Part shown: positions 56,890-64,000 of the stretch, in pieces | Layout: the number at the start of each line of letters is the position of its first letter | How positions within the stretch are numbered: the first letter of the stretch is position 1 | Assembly (NCBI GenBank): GCA_963669315.1 | Contig: OY770021.1 | Span: 992,001-1,056,000, forward strand | From: SZUA-547 sp963669315 | Lineage (GTDB): Bacteria > Pseudomonadota > Alphaproteobacteria > Rhodobacterales > Rhodobacteraceae | Direction: 5' to 3' | DNA length: 64,000 nucleotides | Translations under genes and position numbers: made by a program | Notes under the pieces: model-generated | What the model was told of the DNA's origin: nothing | The model's input: the letters and a program-made list of their open reading frames with translations, nothing else | Databases searched by the model: none

Positions 56890-57666
56890 ATGGCACACAA
56901 TCCGTCACACATTATCCGCCGCGGCGGGTCTTTTTTCTACAATCGCAGAGTCCCTCAAAAGGCTCAGGAGGGCTTTGGGAGTCAGTTTGCCAGAGTTGCT
57001 CTTGGGAGGGACGAACGACTCTCACGGGAGCTGTCAGAGCGTCTCGGCAGCAAGCTAGGGGTGCCAGGGGAGGGACTGGACAGCAAGAAGCGGGGAACCT
57101 TCACAGAGGACCAGTTGAGGGAGGCTTACCAGATCGCCTTAGCGTCTGGCTCTGAGGTTAAGCTCTTAGTTCCCATCCTCGGAGAGACAGGGGCTAGGCT
57201 AGCTGAGATCGTGGGTCTAAGGCTGTGTGATGTGGACCTAGACAACCAACTCATCAGGATCACACCCCATCCCGCTAGGAGGCTAAAGACTAGAGGAAGT
57301 GAGCGACAGGTGCCTTTAGTGGGTGCTGCGTTAGAGGCTGCTCGACAGCTAAAGGATCGGCGCAACGACACAGATGAGTTCTTGCTCCCAAGGTACAAAC
57401 GAGACGGGCTGATTCTTGCAACCCATGCATCTAACGCGGTCAACAAATGGCTCAAGAGACGCTATGGCGGACTAACAGCACACAGCCTACGGCACACGAT
57501 GAGAGACCGATTGAGGGTTGTTAATGCGCCAATTGACCTGGTTGATCAGATTGGTGGATGGTCATCGGTGAAGTCGGTTGGGGTTGGTTATGGTGCTGGG
57601 TATTCTCAAGATCACGTCAAAAGATGGCCCTCGAAAATAGCGATTATGTATGTCGGAAAAATCTAA
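56890..57666 (+). CDS. Tyrosine recombinase (phage-type integrase), short form
   Basis: The 258-residue protein opens AHNPSHIIRRGGSFFYNRRVP, like the N-terminus of tRNA-targeting integrases, then passes quickly to the catalytic domain. Catalytic residues are Arg in ETGARLAEIVGL (near 102), HSLRHTMRDRL, and Tyr in VGYGAGYS. Related integrases are usually 350-450 residues, so about 100-150 core-binding residues seem deleted. Codons such as AGG, AGA and CTA are frequent, unlike all neighbours, which points to foreign origin. It probably cannot act alone. Confidence 0.8.
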   Translation: MAHNPSHIIRRGGSFFYNRRVPQKAQEGFGSQFARVALGRDERLSRELSERLGSKLGVPGEGLDSKKRGTFTEDQLREAYQIALASGSEVKLLVPILGETGARLAEIVGLRLCDVDLDNQLIRITPHPARRLKTRGSERQVPLVGAALEAARQLKDRRNDTDEFLLPRYKRDGLILATHASNAVNKWLKRRYGGLTAHSLRHTMRDRLRVVNAPIDLVDQIGGWSSVKSVGVGYGAGYSQDHVKRWPSKIAIMYVGKI

Positions 57667-57772
57667 TCCACATCGGTATCAGTCAGTTCGAGTTCTCAGC
57701 ATCGATGAAATTGCTGAGCTTTGGCACAGCGAGTTAGATATCGAGAAGTCCACTGTCATAAGAGAGCTGCAA
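57650..57772 (+). pseudogene. Truncated 5' end of an unknown gene
   Basis: An ATG inside the integrase end starts a believable protein (MSEKSNPHRYQSVRVLS, IDEIAELWHSELDIEK) that runs for about 41 codons until it meets insertion-sequence DNA. The frame stays open to 58210 only by reading antisense to the transposase fragment. The gene was probably a small island gene co-transcribed with the integrase and then disrupted. Confidence 0.45.
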
Positions 57773-57979
57773 CTAGCCGACAAGCAGCATCCGGATCATC
57801 AGTTCTGGATCGACCGAGGGCCGGCCTGTCGAGCTGTAGTGAGCAGCCAGGTGATGGCGGACGCCAGAAAGATCGACGAACCGGTCAATCGACCGCAACA
57901 GGTGATCCCGCGGCACATGATCCTCAATCGAGAACTCGTAGAAAAGCGCGCCTTGCGCTTCCTGCCTCGGACCCATCAT
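57773..57979 (-). mobile_element. IS1182-like transposase N-terminal fragment
   Basis: On the minus strand a 68-codon frame reads MMGPRQEAQGALFYEFS, EDHVPRDHLLRSIDRFVDLS and GRPSVDPELMIRMLLVG, the typical N-terminus of IS1182/IS5-group transposases. The remaining 80 percent of the transposase is absent, replaced at about 57773 by the truncated unknown gene. The 200 bases to the right (57980-58186) are AT-rich and may include the element's terminal repeat; no gene was found there. Confidence 0.75.
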
Positions 57980-58186
57980 CTCAACCGCCCTCCCGCGTTT
58001 GCCGGTGGACTGAATCAGGACGCCGAAGCTACTTCAACAGGGAGTTTTTCAACACAATCGACCCAAAGCGGACAATTCGCACAATTGAAGAAACCACGAA
58101 TACCGACAAATACACTCTGGCATTTCGCATGTATAAAGTGCCGAGTTTTACTTCTCCAGTATCTAGATGTCGCAATCGTCTTCAAT

Positions 58187-59146
58187 TTAGGCGACCGTTT
58201 CAACGACTAACTGTTCGCGATACCAACTGTAGGTGTGCTCAATACCGCGCCGGAGTTCGTATCCGTGTCGCCAGCCGAGCGCATGAAGGCGCGAAACGTC
58301 GAGCAGCTTGCGGGGCGTTCCATCGGGTTTGTCCGTGTCGAAGACAAGCTCGCCCTGAAACCCGGTCACGTCACAAATCAGACGCGCAAGATCGCCGATG
58401 GCCACGTCCTTACCGGTTCCCACATTGACGACCCCCTCATCCGAGTAATGTTCGGCCAGAAACACGATTGCGTCAGCTGCGTCATCGACATGCAGAAACT
58501 CTCGCATTGGTTTGCCGGTGCCCCAGACCACCAACTCTTTTGCGCCGCTCCGCGCAGCCTCATGGGCCTTGCACAGCAGCGCTGGCAGGACATGGCTGGT
58601 CTCAAGATCGAAATTGTCATTTGGGCCATAAAGATTTGTCGGCTGGCAGGAGATGAAGTCACAGCCGTGCTGGCGGCGATAGGCCTGCGCCAGCTTGATG
58701 CCCGAGATTTTCGCTATCGCGTACCACTGATTTGTCGGCTCTAGCGGTCCGGTCAGCAAGGATTCCTCGGAAATCGGCTGCGGCGCGAGTTTCGGATAGA
58801 TGCAGGACGAGCCGAGAAACACGAGCTTCTCGACATCGTTTCGGCGCGCCGCCTCCAGCACATTGGTCTGGATCATCAGGTTTTCGTAGAGAAAATCGGC
58901 AGGATAGTTGTCGTTGGCGAGAATGCCGCCGACCTTGGCAGCGGCGACGATTACGACATCTGGTTTGGCAGATTCCATCCACCGTTCGACCTCGTCCTGC
59001 CGAGTAAATTCGACTACCTCGCGTCCTGCAGTCAGGATTTCGCAGCTTTCCGCTTGAAGGCGTCGGACGAGCGCCGCCCCTACCATGCCGCGATGGCCCG
59101 CGACCCAGACCCGCTTGCCAGCGAGATCGTAGATTTTCCGGGTCAC
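58187..59146 (-). CDS. fcl: GDP-L-fucose synthase
   Basis: The 319-residue extended SDR converts GDP-4-keto-6-deoxymannose to GDP-L-fucose by epimerisation and reduction. Motifs are VAGHRGMVGAALVRRL (NADP site), AAAKVGGILAN, FLGSSCIYP with catalytic Ser, WYAIAKISGIK (YxxxK) and QPTNLYGPNDNFD. The start is GTG at 59146 overlapping the gmd stop as GTGA. The pair forms one operon. Confidence 0.95.
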   Translation of the reverse strand: MTRKIYDLAGKRVWVAGHRGMVGAALVRRLQAESCEILTAGREVVEFTRQDEVERWMESAKPDVVIVAAAKVGGILANDNYPADFLYENLMIQTNVLEAARRNDVEKLVFLGSSCIYPKLAPQPISEESLLTGPLEPTNQWYAIAKISGIKLAQAYRRQHGCDFISCQPTNLYGPNDNFDLETSHVLPALLCKAHEAARSGAKELVVWGTGKPMREFLHVDDAADAIVFLAEHYSDEGVVNVGTGKDVAIGDLARLICDVTGFQGELVFDTDKPDGTPRKLLDVSRLHALGWRHGYELRRGIEHTYSWYREQLVVETVA

Positions 59147-60201
59147 TGGGCTACTCGCTCGGCGATCGGAAGTTCCGCTAAGTCCGCACGCACCATCTCG
59201 GCGACGAGATCCGGCAGAGAGGTTTGGTGGGACCAGCCAAGTTCACGCCAGGCCTTCGAGGGGTCTCCGAGCAGAAGTTCAACTTCGGTCGGACGGAAAT
59301 AGACCGAGTCAACCTCGACGAGAGTGCGGCCGGATCGCGCATCGACGCCAATCTCATCGATGCCTAACCCGCGCCATTCGATCTCGACGCCGACCTCCTT
59401 GAACGCCGCCTCGACGAACTCGCGCACGGAATGCGTCTCTCCGGTGGCGAGCACAAAATCATCTGGCCTATCGTGCTTCAGGATGCGCCACATCCCCTCA
59501 ACATAGTCCCGCGCGTGCCCCCAATCGCGCTTGGCGTCGAGGTTGCCCAGATAGAGTTTGTCCTGCAGGCCGCGTGAAATGGCCGCGACCGCCCGAGAAA
59601 TCTTGCGGGTTACGAAGGTTTCGCCTCGGATCGGGCTTTCATGATTAAACAGGATGCCGTTGGAGGCGAAGATGCCATAGGCTTCGCGGTAGTTCACCGT
59701 TACCCAATAGGCGTAAAGCTTGGCCACAGAATAGGGCGAGCGGGGATAAAACGGCGTTGTTTCCGATTGGGGTGTCTCGACCACCCGGCCATAAAGCTCG
59801 GATGTGGAAGCCTGATAGAAGCGCGTCTTCTTCTCCAGCCCCAATAACCGGATCGCCTCCAGAAGGCGAAGTGCGCCGAGCCCGTCAGCGTTTCCAGTAT
59901 ATTCCGCCGTCTCGAAACTGACCTGGACATGGCTTTGCGCCGCGAGATTGTAGATCTCGTCCGGCTGCGTTTCCTGCACGATGCGGATCAGGTTAGTAGC
60001 GTCAGTCATGTCCCCGTAATGGAGAATGAACCGCCGATCGGTTTCGTGAGGATCTTTATAGAGATGGTCGATCCGGCCGGTATTGAAGCTGGACGAGCGG
60101 CGTTTGATCCCGTGAACGATGTAGCCTTTGGAGAGCAGAAGCTCCGCCAGATAGGCGCCGTCTTGCCCGGTGACGCCGGTAATGAGCGCGACCTTTTCCA
60201 T
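59143..60201 (-). CDS. gmd: GDP-mannose 4,6-dehydratase
   Basis: The 352-residue SDR removes water from GDP-D-mannose to give the 4-keto-6-deoxy intermediate used by Fcl. Motifs are ALITGVTGQDGAYLAELLL, KRRSSSFNTGRIDHLY, FYQASTSELYG with catalytic Thr/Ser, YSVAKLYAYW and NHESPIRGETFVTRKI. ATG at 60201. The upstream sugar-nucleotide steps (manA, manB, manC) are not in the window. Confidence 0.96.
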   Translation of the reverse strand: MEKVALITGVTGQDGAYLAELLLSKGYIVHGIKRRSSSFNTGRIDHLYKDPHETDRRFILHYGDMTDATNLIRIVQETQPDEIYNLAAQSHVQVSFETAEYTGNADGLGALRLLEAIRLLGLEKKTRFYQASTSELYGRVVETPQSETTPFYPRSPYSVAKLYAYWVTVNYREAYGIFASNGILFNHESPIRGETFVTRKISRAVAAISRGLQDKLYLGNLDAKRDWGHARDYVEGMWRILKHDRPDDFVLATGETHSVREFVEAAFKEVGVEIEWRGLGIDEIGVDARSGRTLVEVDSVYFRPTEVELLLGDPSKAWRELGWSHQTSLPDLVAEMVRADLAELPIAERVAQ

Positions 60202-60427
60202 GCCCTCGTCCTCGACTTTGCCTCCGCCAGATACGCCCTTTTAATAGGGAACGATAAGCTAGGCGACGGGAAATCAGCGCAGCACCGCAGCGCTTGTTCT
60301 CAATGTGTGTCGCGCTCGGTGAACTCGCTTGAGAATTGACGGCGCGCGGCAAGCACGTAGCACATACAGCGATGGCTTGCTTGAGCACGTCAACTCCGAT
60401 GGTCAGATCGGATTGCCACGCAGTGTT

Positions 60428-61318
60428 CTAGATTGAAATCCAATGGCGTTGGGGCGCATGCCAGAACGGCTCATAAATCACTTCGCCAGCGCACAACAGC
60501 GCTGCAACATGGCTGAATGAGCTTTTAGCCATGATCATAACATCGGCGCCGGCAAGTCCACGGATGGTCTCAATAGGAGGAGTGTCCAGCATCAACCGTA
60601 CATCTGGAAAGTTTTCAATGATCTCGGCGAAATCACCTTCGTCACCTTGGGAGTATAGGTGAAACTCCCATGGACCGTTCTGCAAAATTGGTAATCGGTT
60701 TGATAATTCTTTCAATACAGAAACGATGGAGTTGTTGGGCGTATATCGCTTTGTGAACTCTGGGTTCACATCTCCGCGGCGGACATGCAGCGACACGACG
60801 GGCCTATCGTTGAGGTTCGTCTTCGCCTCAATACGCGCATTCAAACGCAAGCGCTGGTGCAGAGGTTCGTAGAAGTGTGGAAATCGATCCATGTACAAAT
60901 GCATATGTTCAACAACCGCAATAAACCGCTCCGGCGCTGAACCAGGTTTCGCCAAGTATTTAGACAAGCCGATCTTCGGTAAACTGGGGTCCAGATCGGC
61001 ATCCGCGAAATCAGAAAGAGAGAGGAATCGTTCCCATTCAGAAATTTCGTCAGCGCTCGATGTGTGTGCCACTTTCGAAAGTGGAGTATGGACGTAGGAT
61101 AGACCCAAAGCGCGGCAGAACGCTATCGTGGAGATGGTCGCATGAATTTGAGCGCCTGCGCCATCCTGCTTGCCTGCGCATGTCAGTGCTGTTGGGGCAG
61201 GTATTTCGCGCTTGCGTAGGCTTTCGATCCTTTGGAGCCTCTTTTCCCTTTTGCTAAGAACTTGCTCGCTCTCGGTGCGCCGAAGCAATCTGCCAATCAA
61301 GGCTCTTGGCGTCTTCAT
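60428..61318 (-). CDS. Putative fucosyltransferase-like glycosyltransferase
   Basis: The 296-residue protein contains SLHVRRGDVNPEF near residue 180, the HxRRGD motif of alpha-1,2 and alpha-1,6 fucosyltransferases, and AGKQDGAGAQIHATISTIAF near 50 as the likely start of the nucleotide-sugar fold. LVFHLYSQGDEGDF-like (EFHLYSQGDEGDF) and MIMAKSSFSHVAALL resemble the family's C-terminal half. Lying 226 bases upstream of gmd-fcl on the same strand, it probably adds fucose to a surface polysaccharide or lipid. GC content is lower than the core genes. The exact GT family is uncertain. Confidence 0.72.
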   Translation of the reverse strand: MKTPRALIGRLLRRTESEQVLSKREKRLQRIESLRKREIPAPTALTCAGKQDGAGAQIHATISTIAFCRALGLSYVHTPLSKVAHTSSADEISEWERFLSLSDFADADLDPSLPKIGLSKYLAKPGSAPERFIAVVEHMHLYMDRFPHFYEPLHQRLRLNARIEAKTNLNDRPVVSLHVRRGDVNPEFTKRYTPNNSIVSVLKELSNRLPILQNGPWEFHLYSQGDEGDFAEIIENFPDVRLMLDTPPIETIRGLAGADVMIMAKSSFSHVAALLCAGEVIYEPFWHAPQRHWISI

Positions 61319-61474
61319 TTGGTCAAACGCTTCTGAATAGAAGAAAATTGGCTACAGATATGGCGCATATTCATGGCGAAACCGACTTTGAAATCTAGAT
61401 GACGCTGGTTATACTGAAGAAGACGGGTAGACAACGTCCCGCCGCCCAAAATTCCAAATGATTGGATTCAGACG

Positions 61475-61919
61475 ACGCGCCAGATGCAACTGCCGAAGAC
61501 CAACCAACCGCACCCGGAGCACAAGGTCTACCCCTACCTGCTGAAGGATCTGACGATCGACCGCCCGAACCAGGTCTGGTGCGCCGACATCACCTACATC
61601 CCGATGCCGCGCGGCTTTCTCTACCTGGTCGCGGTCATGGACTGGGCGACACGCAAGGTGCTGATCTGGCGCATCTAGAACACGCTTGAGGCGGACTTCT
61701 GCGTCGAGGCGCTGAATAAAGCGATCCATCGCTTTGGCCCACCCGAGATCATGAACGCCGATAAGGGCGGCCAGTTCACGTCGTTCGCCTGGACAGACCG
61801 ACTCCGGCGAACCGACGTCAGAATCTCGATGGACGGCAAGGGCCGGTTTCTCGACAACATCTTCGTCGAGCGGCTCTGGCGGTCACTGAAATACGAATGC
61901 GTCCATCTGCACGCCTAGT
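61475..61919 (+). pseudogene. IS3-family transposase OrfB, left part, with amber codons
   Basis: The frame reads KVYPYLLKDLTIDRPNQVWCADITYIP and FLYLVAVMDWATRKVL, the DDE region of IS3-family OrfB. It lacks the N-terminal third, has TAG at 61676-61678 where relatives have Ser, continues as NTLEADFCVEALNKAIHRFG ... FVERLWRSLKYECVHLHA, and meets a second TAG at 61916-61918 where relatives have Trp or another aromatic residue. The rest resumes at 62947 after a nested element. It is non-functional. Confidence 0.85.
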
Positions 61920-62946
61920 TGTTTAGTCCCGGATTGTGATGGCCTAACATTGCGCCGTCACAGGCAGGAGGGACTATGGGCCAGATTTTACACGGGAGCG
62001 CCGCGACCACGCACGCGGTCCGAGCGGCGATACAGCGATCGCAGGCTTCGATCGCGGCGTTGAGCCGGACCTACGGGCTGAACCCCAAGACGGTCGCGAA
62101 GTGGAAGAAGCGCGATGGCGTGGAGGACGCGCCGATGGGGCCGAAGGAACGCCGCTCCACGGTTCTCAGCAAAGAGGAGGGCTCATCGGCGCCATACGCT
62201 GCTGCCGCTGGACGACTGCCTTTACGCCCTGCAGGCGACGATCCCTCATTTGACCCGCTCGTCGCTGCACCGCTGCTTGCAGCGCCACGACATCAGCCGC
62301 CTGCCGGAGGTGGAAGGGTCGAAGCCGAAGAAGAAATTCAAGGCCTATCCGATCGGCTACTTTCACATCGATCTCGCCGAGGTCCGCACCGAAGAGGGTA
62401 AGCTCTACCTGCTGGTCGCCATCGACCGCACCAGCAAATTCGCCTTCGCCGAGTTGCACGGGCGCGCCACCAGGCGCGTCGCCGCGGACTTTCTGCGCCG
62501 GCTGATCGAGGCCGTCCCTTACAGGATCCACACCGTGCTCACTGACAACGGCACGCATTTTACCGACCCCAAAGGCGACGGCTGGACGCCTTCTGAAATC
62601 AAGCGAATGCTCGCCGACAAGGAGCGGTTTCGCCGCCACTCCTTCGAACTCGCCTGCGCTCAGAACGACATCGACCATCGCCTGACCAAACCGAACCATC
62701 CCTGGACCAACGGTCAGGTCGAGCGCATGAACCGCACGCTGAAGGAGACGACGGTGCGGCGCTATCACTATGAGACGCATGACCGGCTGCGGGAGCATCT
62801 CAAAACATTCCTCGACGCCTACAACTTCGCCAAGCGCCTGAAGACCCTCAAAAGCCTCACCGTCTTCGAGTTCATCACCGAAAAGTGGGCTTCAGAGCCC
62901 GAAAGATCCAGACTTCACCCCGACCATCTCATCCCAGGACTGTACA
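61919..62946 (+). mobile_element. IS481-like insertion sequence nested in the IS3 element
   Basis: The ends at 61920 (TGTTTAGTCCCGG inward) and 62946 (TGTACAGTCCTGG inward on the other strand) are imperfect inverted repeats matching at 17 of 23 positions. The five bases CCTAG occur just outside both ends (61914-61918 and 62947-62951), a probable target-site duplication; one extra T at 61919 leaves the left boundary uncertain by one base. It carries one broken transposase gene. Confidence 0.8.
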
Positions 62947-62951
62947 CCTAG
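61976..62951 (+). pseudogene. IS481-type transposase with frameshift
   Basis: The first part, from ATG 61976 (MGQILHGSAATTHAVRAAI, GLNPKTVAKWKKRDGV, RRSTVLSKEE), carries the helix-turn-helix and then loses frame near 62180. The other frame continues HTLLPLDDCLYALQATIPHL, YFHIDLAEVRTEEGKLYLLV, TVLTDNGTHF, HPWTNGQVERMNRTLKE and ends HLIPGLYT, giving the DDE integrase core. Relatives have roughly ten residues more at the junction, so a small deletion likely caused the shift. The stop TAG at 62949-62951 lies outside the element in the target duplication. Confidence 0.85.
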
Positions 62952-63110
62952 GAGGCGGGTTCGGAGGCGAAGGCCGGTGTGAAGAACTGGATCGAGTTCT
63001 ATAACCGCCGGTGCCCTCATTCCGCTCTTGGCGGCCAACCGCCGGCGGTGGTCTATTGGCGGAGAAACGAGATCATGAAACCCGATCAGCAGGAGCAAAG
63101 AGTAGCTTAA
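62947..63110 (+). pseudogene. IS3-family transposase OrfB, right part
   Basis: In the same frame as the left part, this segment reads GSEAKAGVKNWIEFYNRRCP, HSALGGQPPAVVYWRRNE and ends EQQEQ-like (DQQEQRVA) at TAA 63108-63110. Removing 61919-62946 and one copy of the duplication restores a continuous OrfB C-terminus, apart from the TAG. The right terminal repeat of the IS3 element should lie just after, near 63110-63135. Confidence 0.85.
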
Positions 63111-63144
63111 CTTGCGCCGAAACCTGTCCAACGATCGGGGAGTG

Positions 63145-63471
63145 GCTCACCAGACCCTCATGGACAACGGCCCCGACGAGACGCCCCGCGCCGTGGTTTG
63201 CGACAAGGGCTATGACAGCGACGCCAACCGGGCGTTGGCGCGCGAGCGCGGGGCGCTGGCGGTCATCCCCTACCGGTCTAACCGCAAGCATGTCCCCGAG
63301 AGATTCGCCCGCGCCCTCTACCGAGGCCGCGCGCGTATCGAGCAGATGATGGGACAACTCAAACGCTTCAAGCGCGTCGCGCTCCGCTGCGAGAAGACAG
63401 CAAGAAAGTTTCGCTCCATCGTCGCCCTCGCCGCGACCTTCATCTTGGTCAAATCCGTCCACACCGCCTAG
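63145..63471 (+). mobile_element. IS5-family transposase C-terminal fragment
   Basis: The frame reads AVVCDKGYDSDANRALARER, IPYRSNRKHVPERFARALY, RIEQMMGQLKRFKRVALRCE and FRSIVALAATFILVKSVHTA to TAG at 63469-63471, the C-terminal part of an IS5-type DDE transposase including the last acidic catalytic residue in the YxxRxxIE-like motif. The N-terminal half is missing; an apparent ATG at 63112 lies in flanking DNA. Confidence 0.8.
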
Positions 63472-63600
63472 GCTTTTGCCCCGTCTCGAACCAAACGCGA
63501 ATTTACTATCGACGGCGAATTATTCGCGCTCTACAGACCGGCGACAACAATCTTCTGATTTTACTCGACCGCTTGCTACCCAACATTTGAGGACCTCATT

Positions 63601-63831
63601 TTAATGGTCATAGAGAGCGGACCGAACGACCGGATCGAGCGGCGGCCGCCCGCTCTTGGCGCCATCGCTGTAGGTCGAAGCGGCTTCCAGAGCAGGACGG
63701 AACATCTCGAAATCCACCACCGAGGCGTACGCCTCCAACTGGTCGCCAATGTCGCTCAACCGCTTGAGGCGGTCTTCAACGTCGAAGAAACCCGGCGGCA
63801 TGGACATCCAATCTTCCGCATTCCGTCCCAA
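63601..63831 (-). mobile_element. IS5-family transposase N-terminal fragment
   Basis: The minus-strand frame reads MPPGFFDVEDRLKRLSDIGDQ, LEAYASVVDFEMFRPALEAA and GRPPLDPV, the N-terminal domain (DUF772) of IS5-type transposases. After DPVV it departs from the family and stops, so the element is truncated at about 63620. It is on the opposite strand to the neighbouring IS5 fragment, so they are two separate remnants or the product of an inversion. Nothing further was recognised from 63832 to the window end. Confidence 0.7.
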
Positions 63832-64000
63832 CCGAATGAATCAGAAATACGCCGGAAGGGCCAGGTATCTAGAGGCGCTCGGCTCCATTTGCCGGAGCGG
63901 TGGCGAACAAATAGCCTCAAAGGGTTTACCCACTGCGTTCGTTTATTCGCCGCTAGGTTAACGCTGCGACTTATCTGGGCGAAATCCAGCGATCTCTTCG

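Noticed and set aside
57980..58186. Continuation of the plus-strand frame 57650-58210 as a real 186-residue protein
   Set aside because: Its middle is antisense to a recognisable transposase fragment and its end lies in AT-rich element-flank DNA.

Overview
The window reads as chromosomal DNA of a GC-rich alphaproteobacterium, most likely a member of or close to the Rhodobacterales. The best evidence is the block murA, DUF2948, hisD, UPF0262, infA, maf, RNase E/G, yacG, tRNA-Phe and the group secA, parvulin isomerase, argJ, mutT, which are arrangements familiar from that order. Frequent ATGA/GTGA gene overlaps fit this, as does an alpha-type MetG whose KMSKS loop reads KFSTS.

Layout. 0-2.4 kb: end of a xylose-type sugar ABC transporter (binding protein, permease, single-domain ATPase). 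2.5-6.1 kb: a two-gene operon of unknown function encoding a lysine-rich protein and a very acidic protein with seven degenerate helical repeats plus a peptidoglycan-binding-like domain. A possible folded leader or operator pair lies upstream. 7.0-14.0 kb: a GntR-controlled catabolic locus (TIM-barrel isomerase, aldehyde dehydrogenase broken by one amber codon, beta-hydroxyacid dehydrogenase, DUF3604 metallohydrolase-like protein) with two identical palindromic operators. 14.0-20.9 kb: a membrane adenylate cyclase and a PotABCD-type transporter operon. 21.2-24.1 kb: a DUF2235 hydrolase and an ArsR/SRPBCC/VOC cassette. 24.1-30.9 kb: secA, parvulin, argJ, mutT and a Caulobacter-XylB-like xylose dehydrogenase. 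31-47.8 kb: mixed housekeeping and conserved genes (two further cyclase-like proteins, M23 peptidase, speD/speE, metG, MFS, ABC exporter, acyl-CoA ligase, two cytochromes c), interrupted at 40.3 kb by a small AT-rich insert with a GIY-YIG protein. 47.9-56.8 kb: tRNA-Thr, the murA-yacG core block and a tandem pair of secreted fasciclin-domain proteins. 56.8-64 kb: an island at tRNA-Phe with a short foreign tyrosine integrase, a truncated gene, GDP-L-fucose synthesis genes with a candidate fucosyltransferase, and several broken insertion sequences, one nested inside another.

Links between regions: the transporter at the left edge and the xylose dehydrogenase at 30 kb could both serve oxidative xylose use. 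gmd, fcl and the glycosyltransferase probably make a fucosylated surface glycan. The least explained pieces are the 2.5-6.1 kb operon and the DUF3604 locus. All functions are read from sequence by eye; no database search was run.
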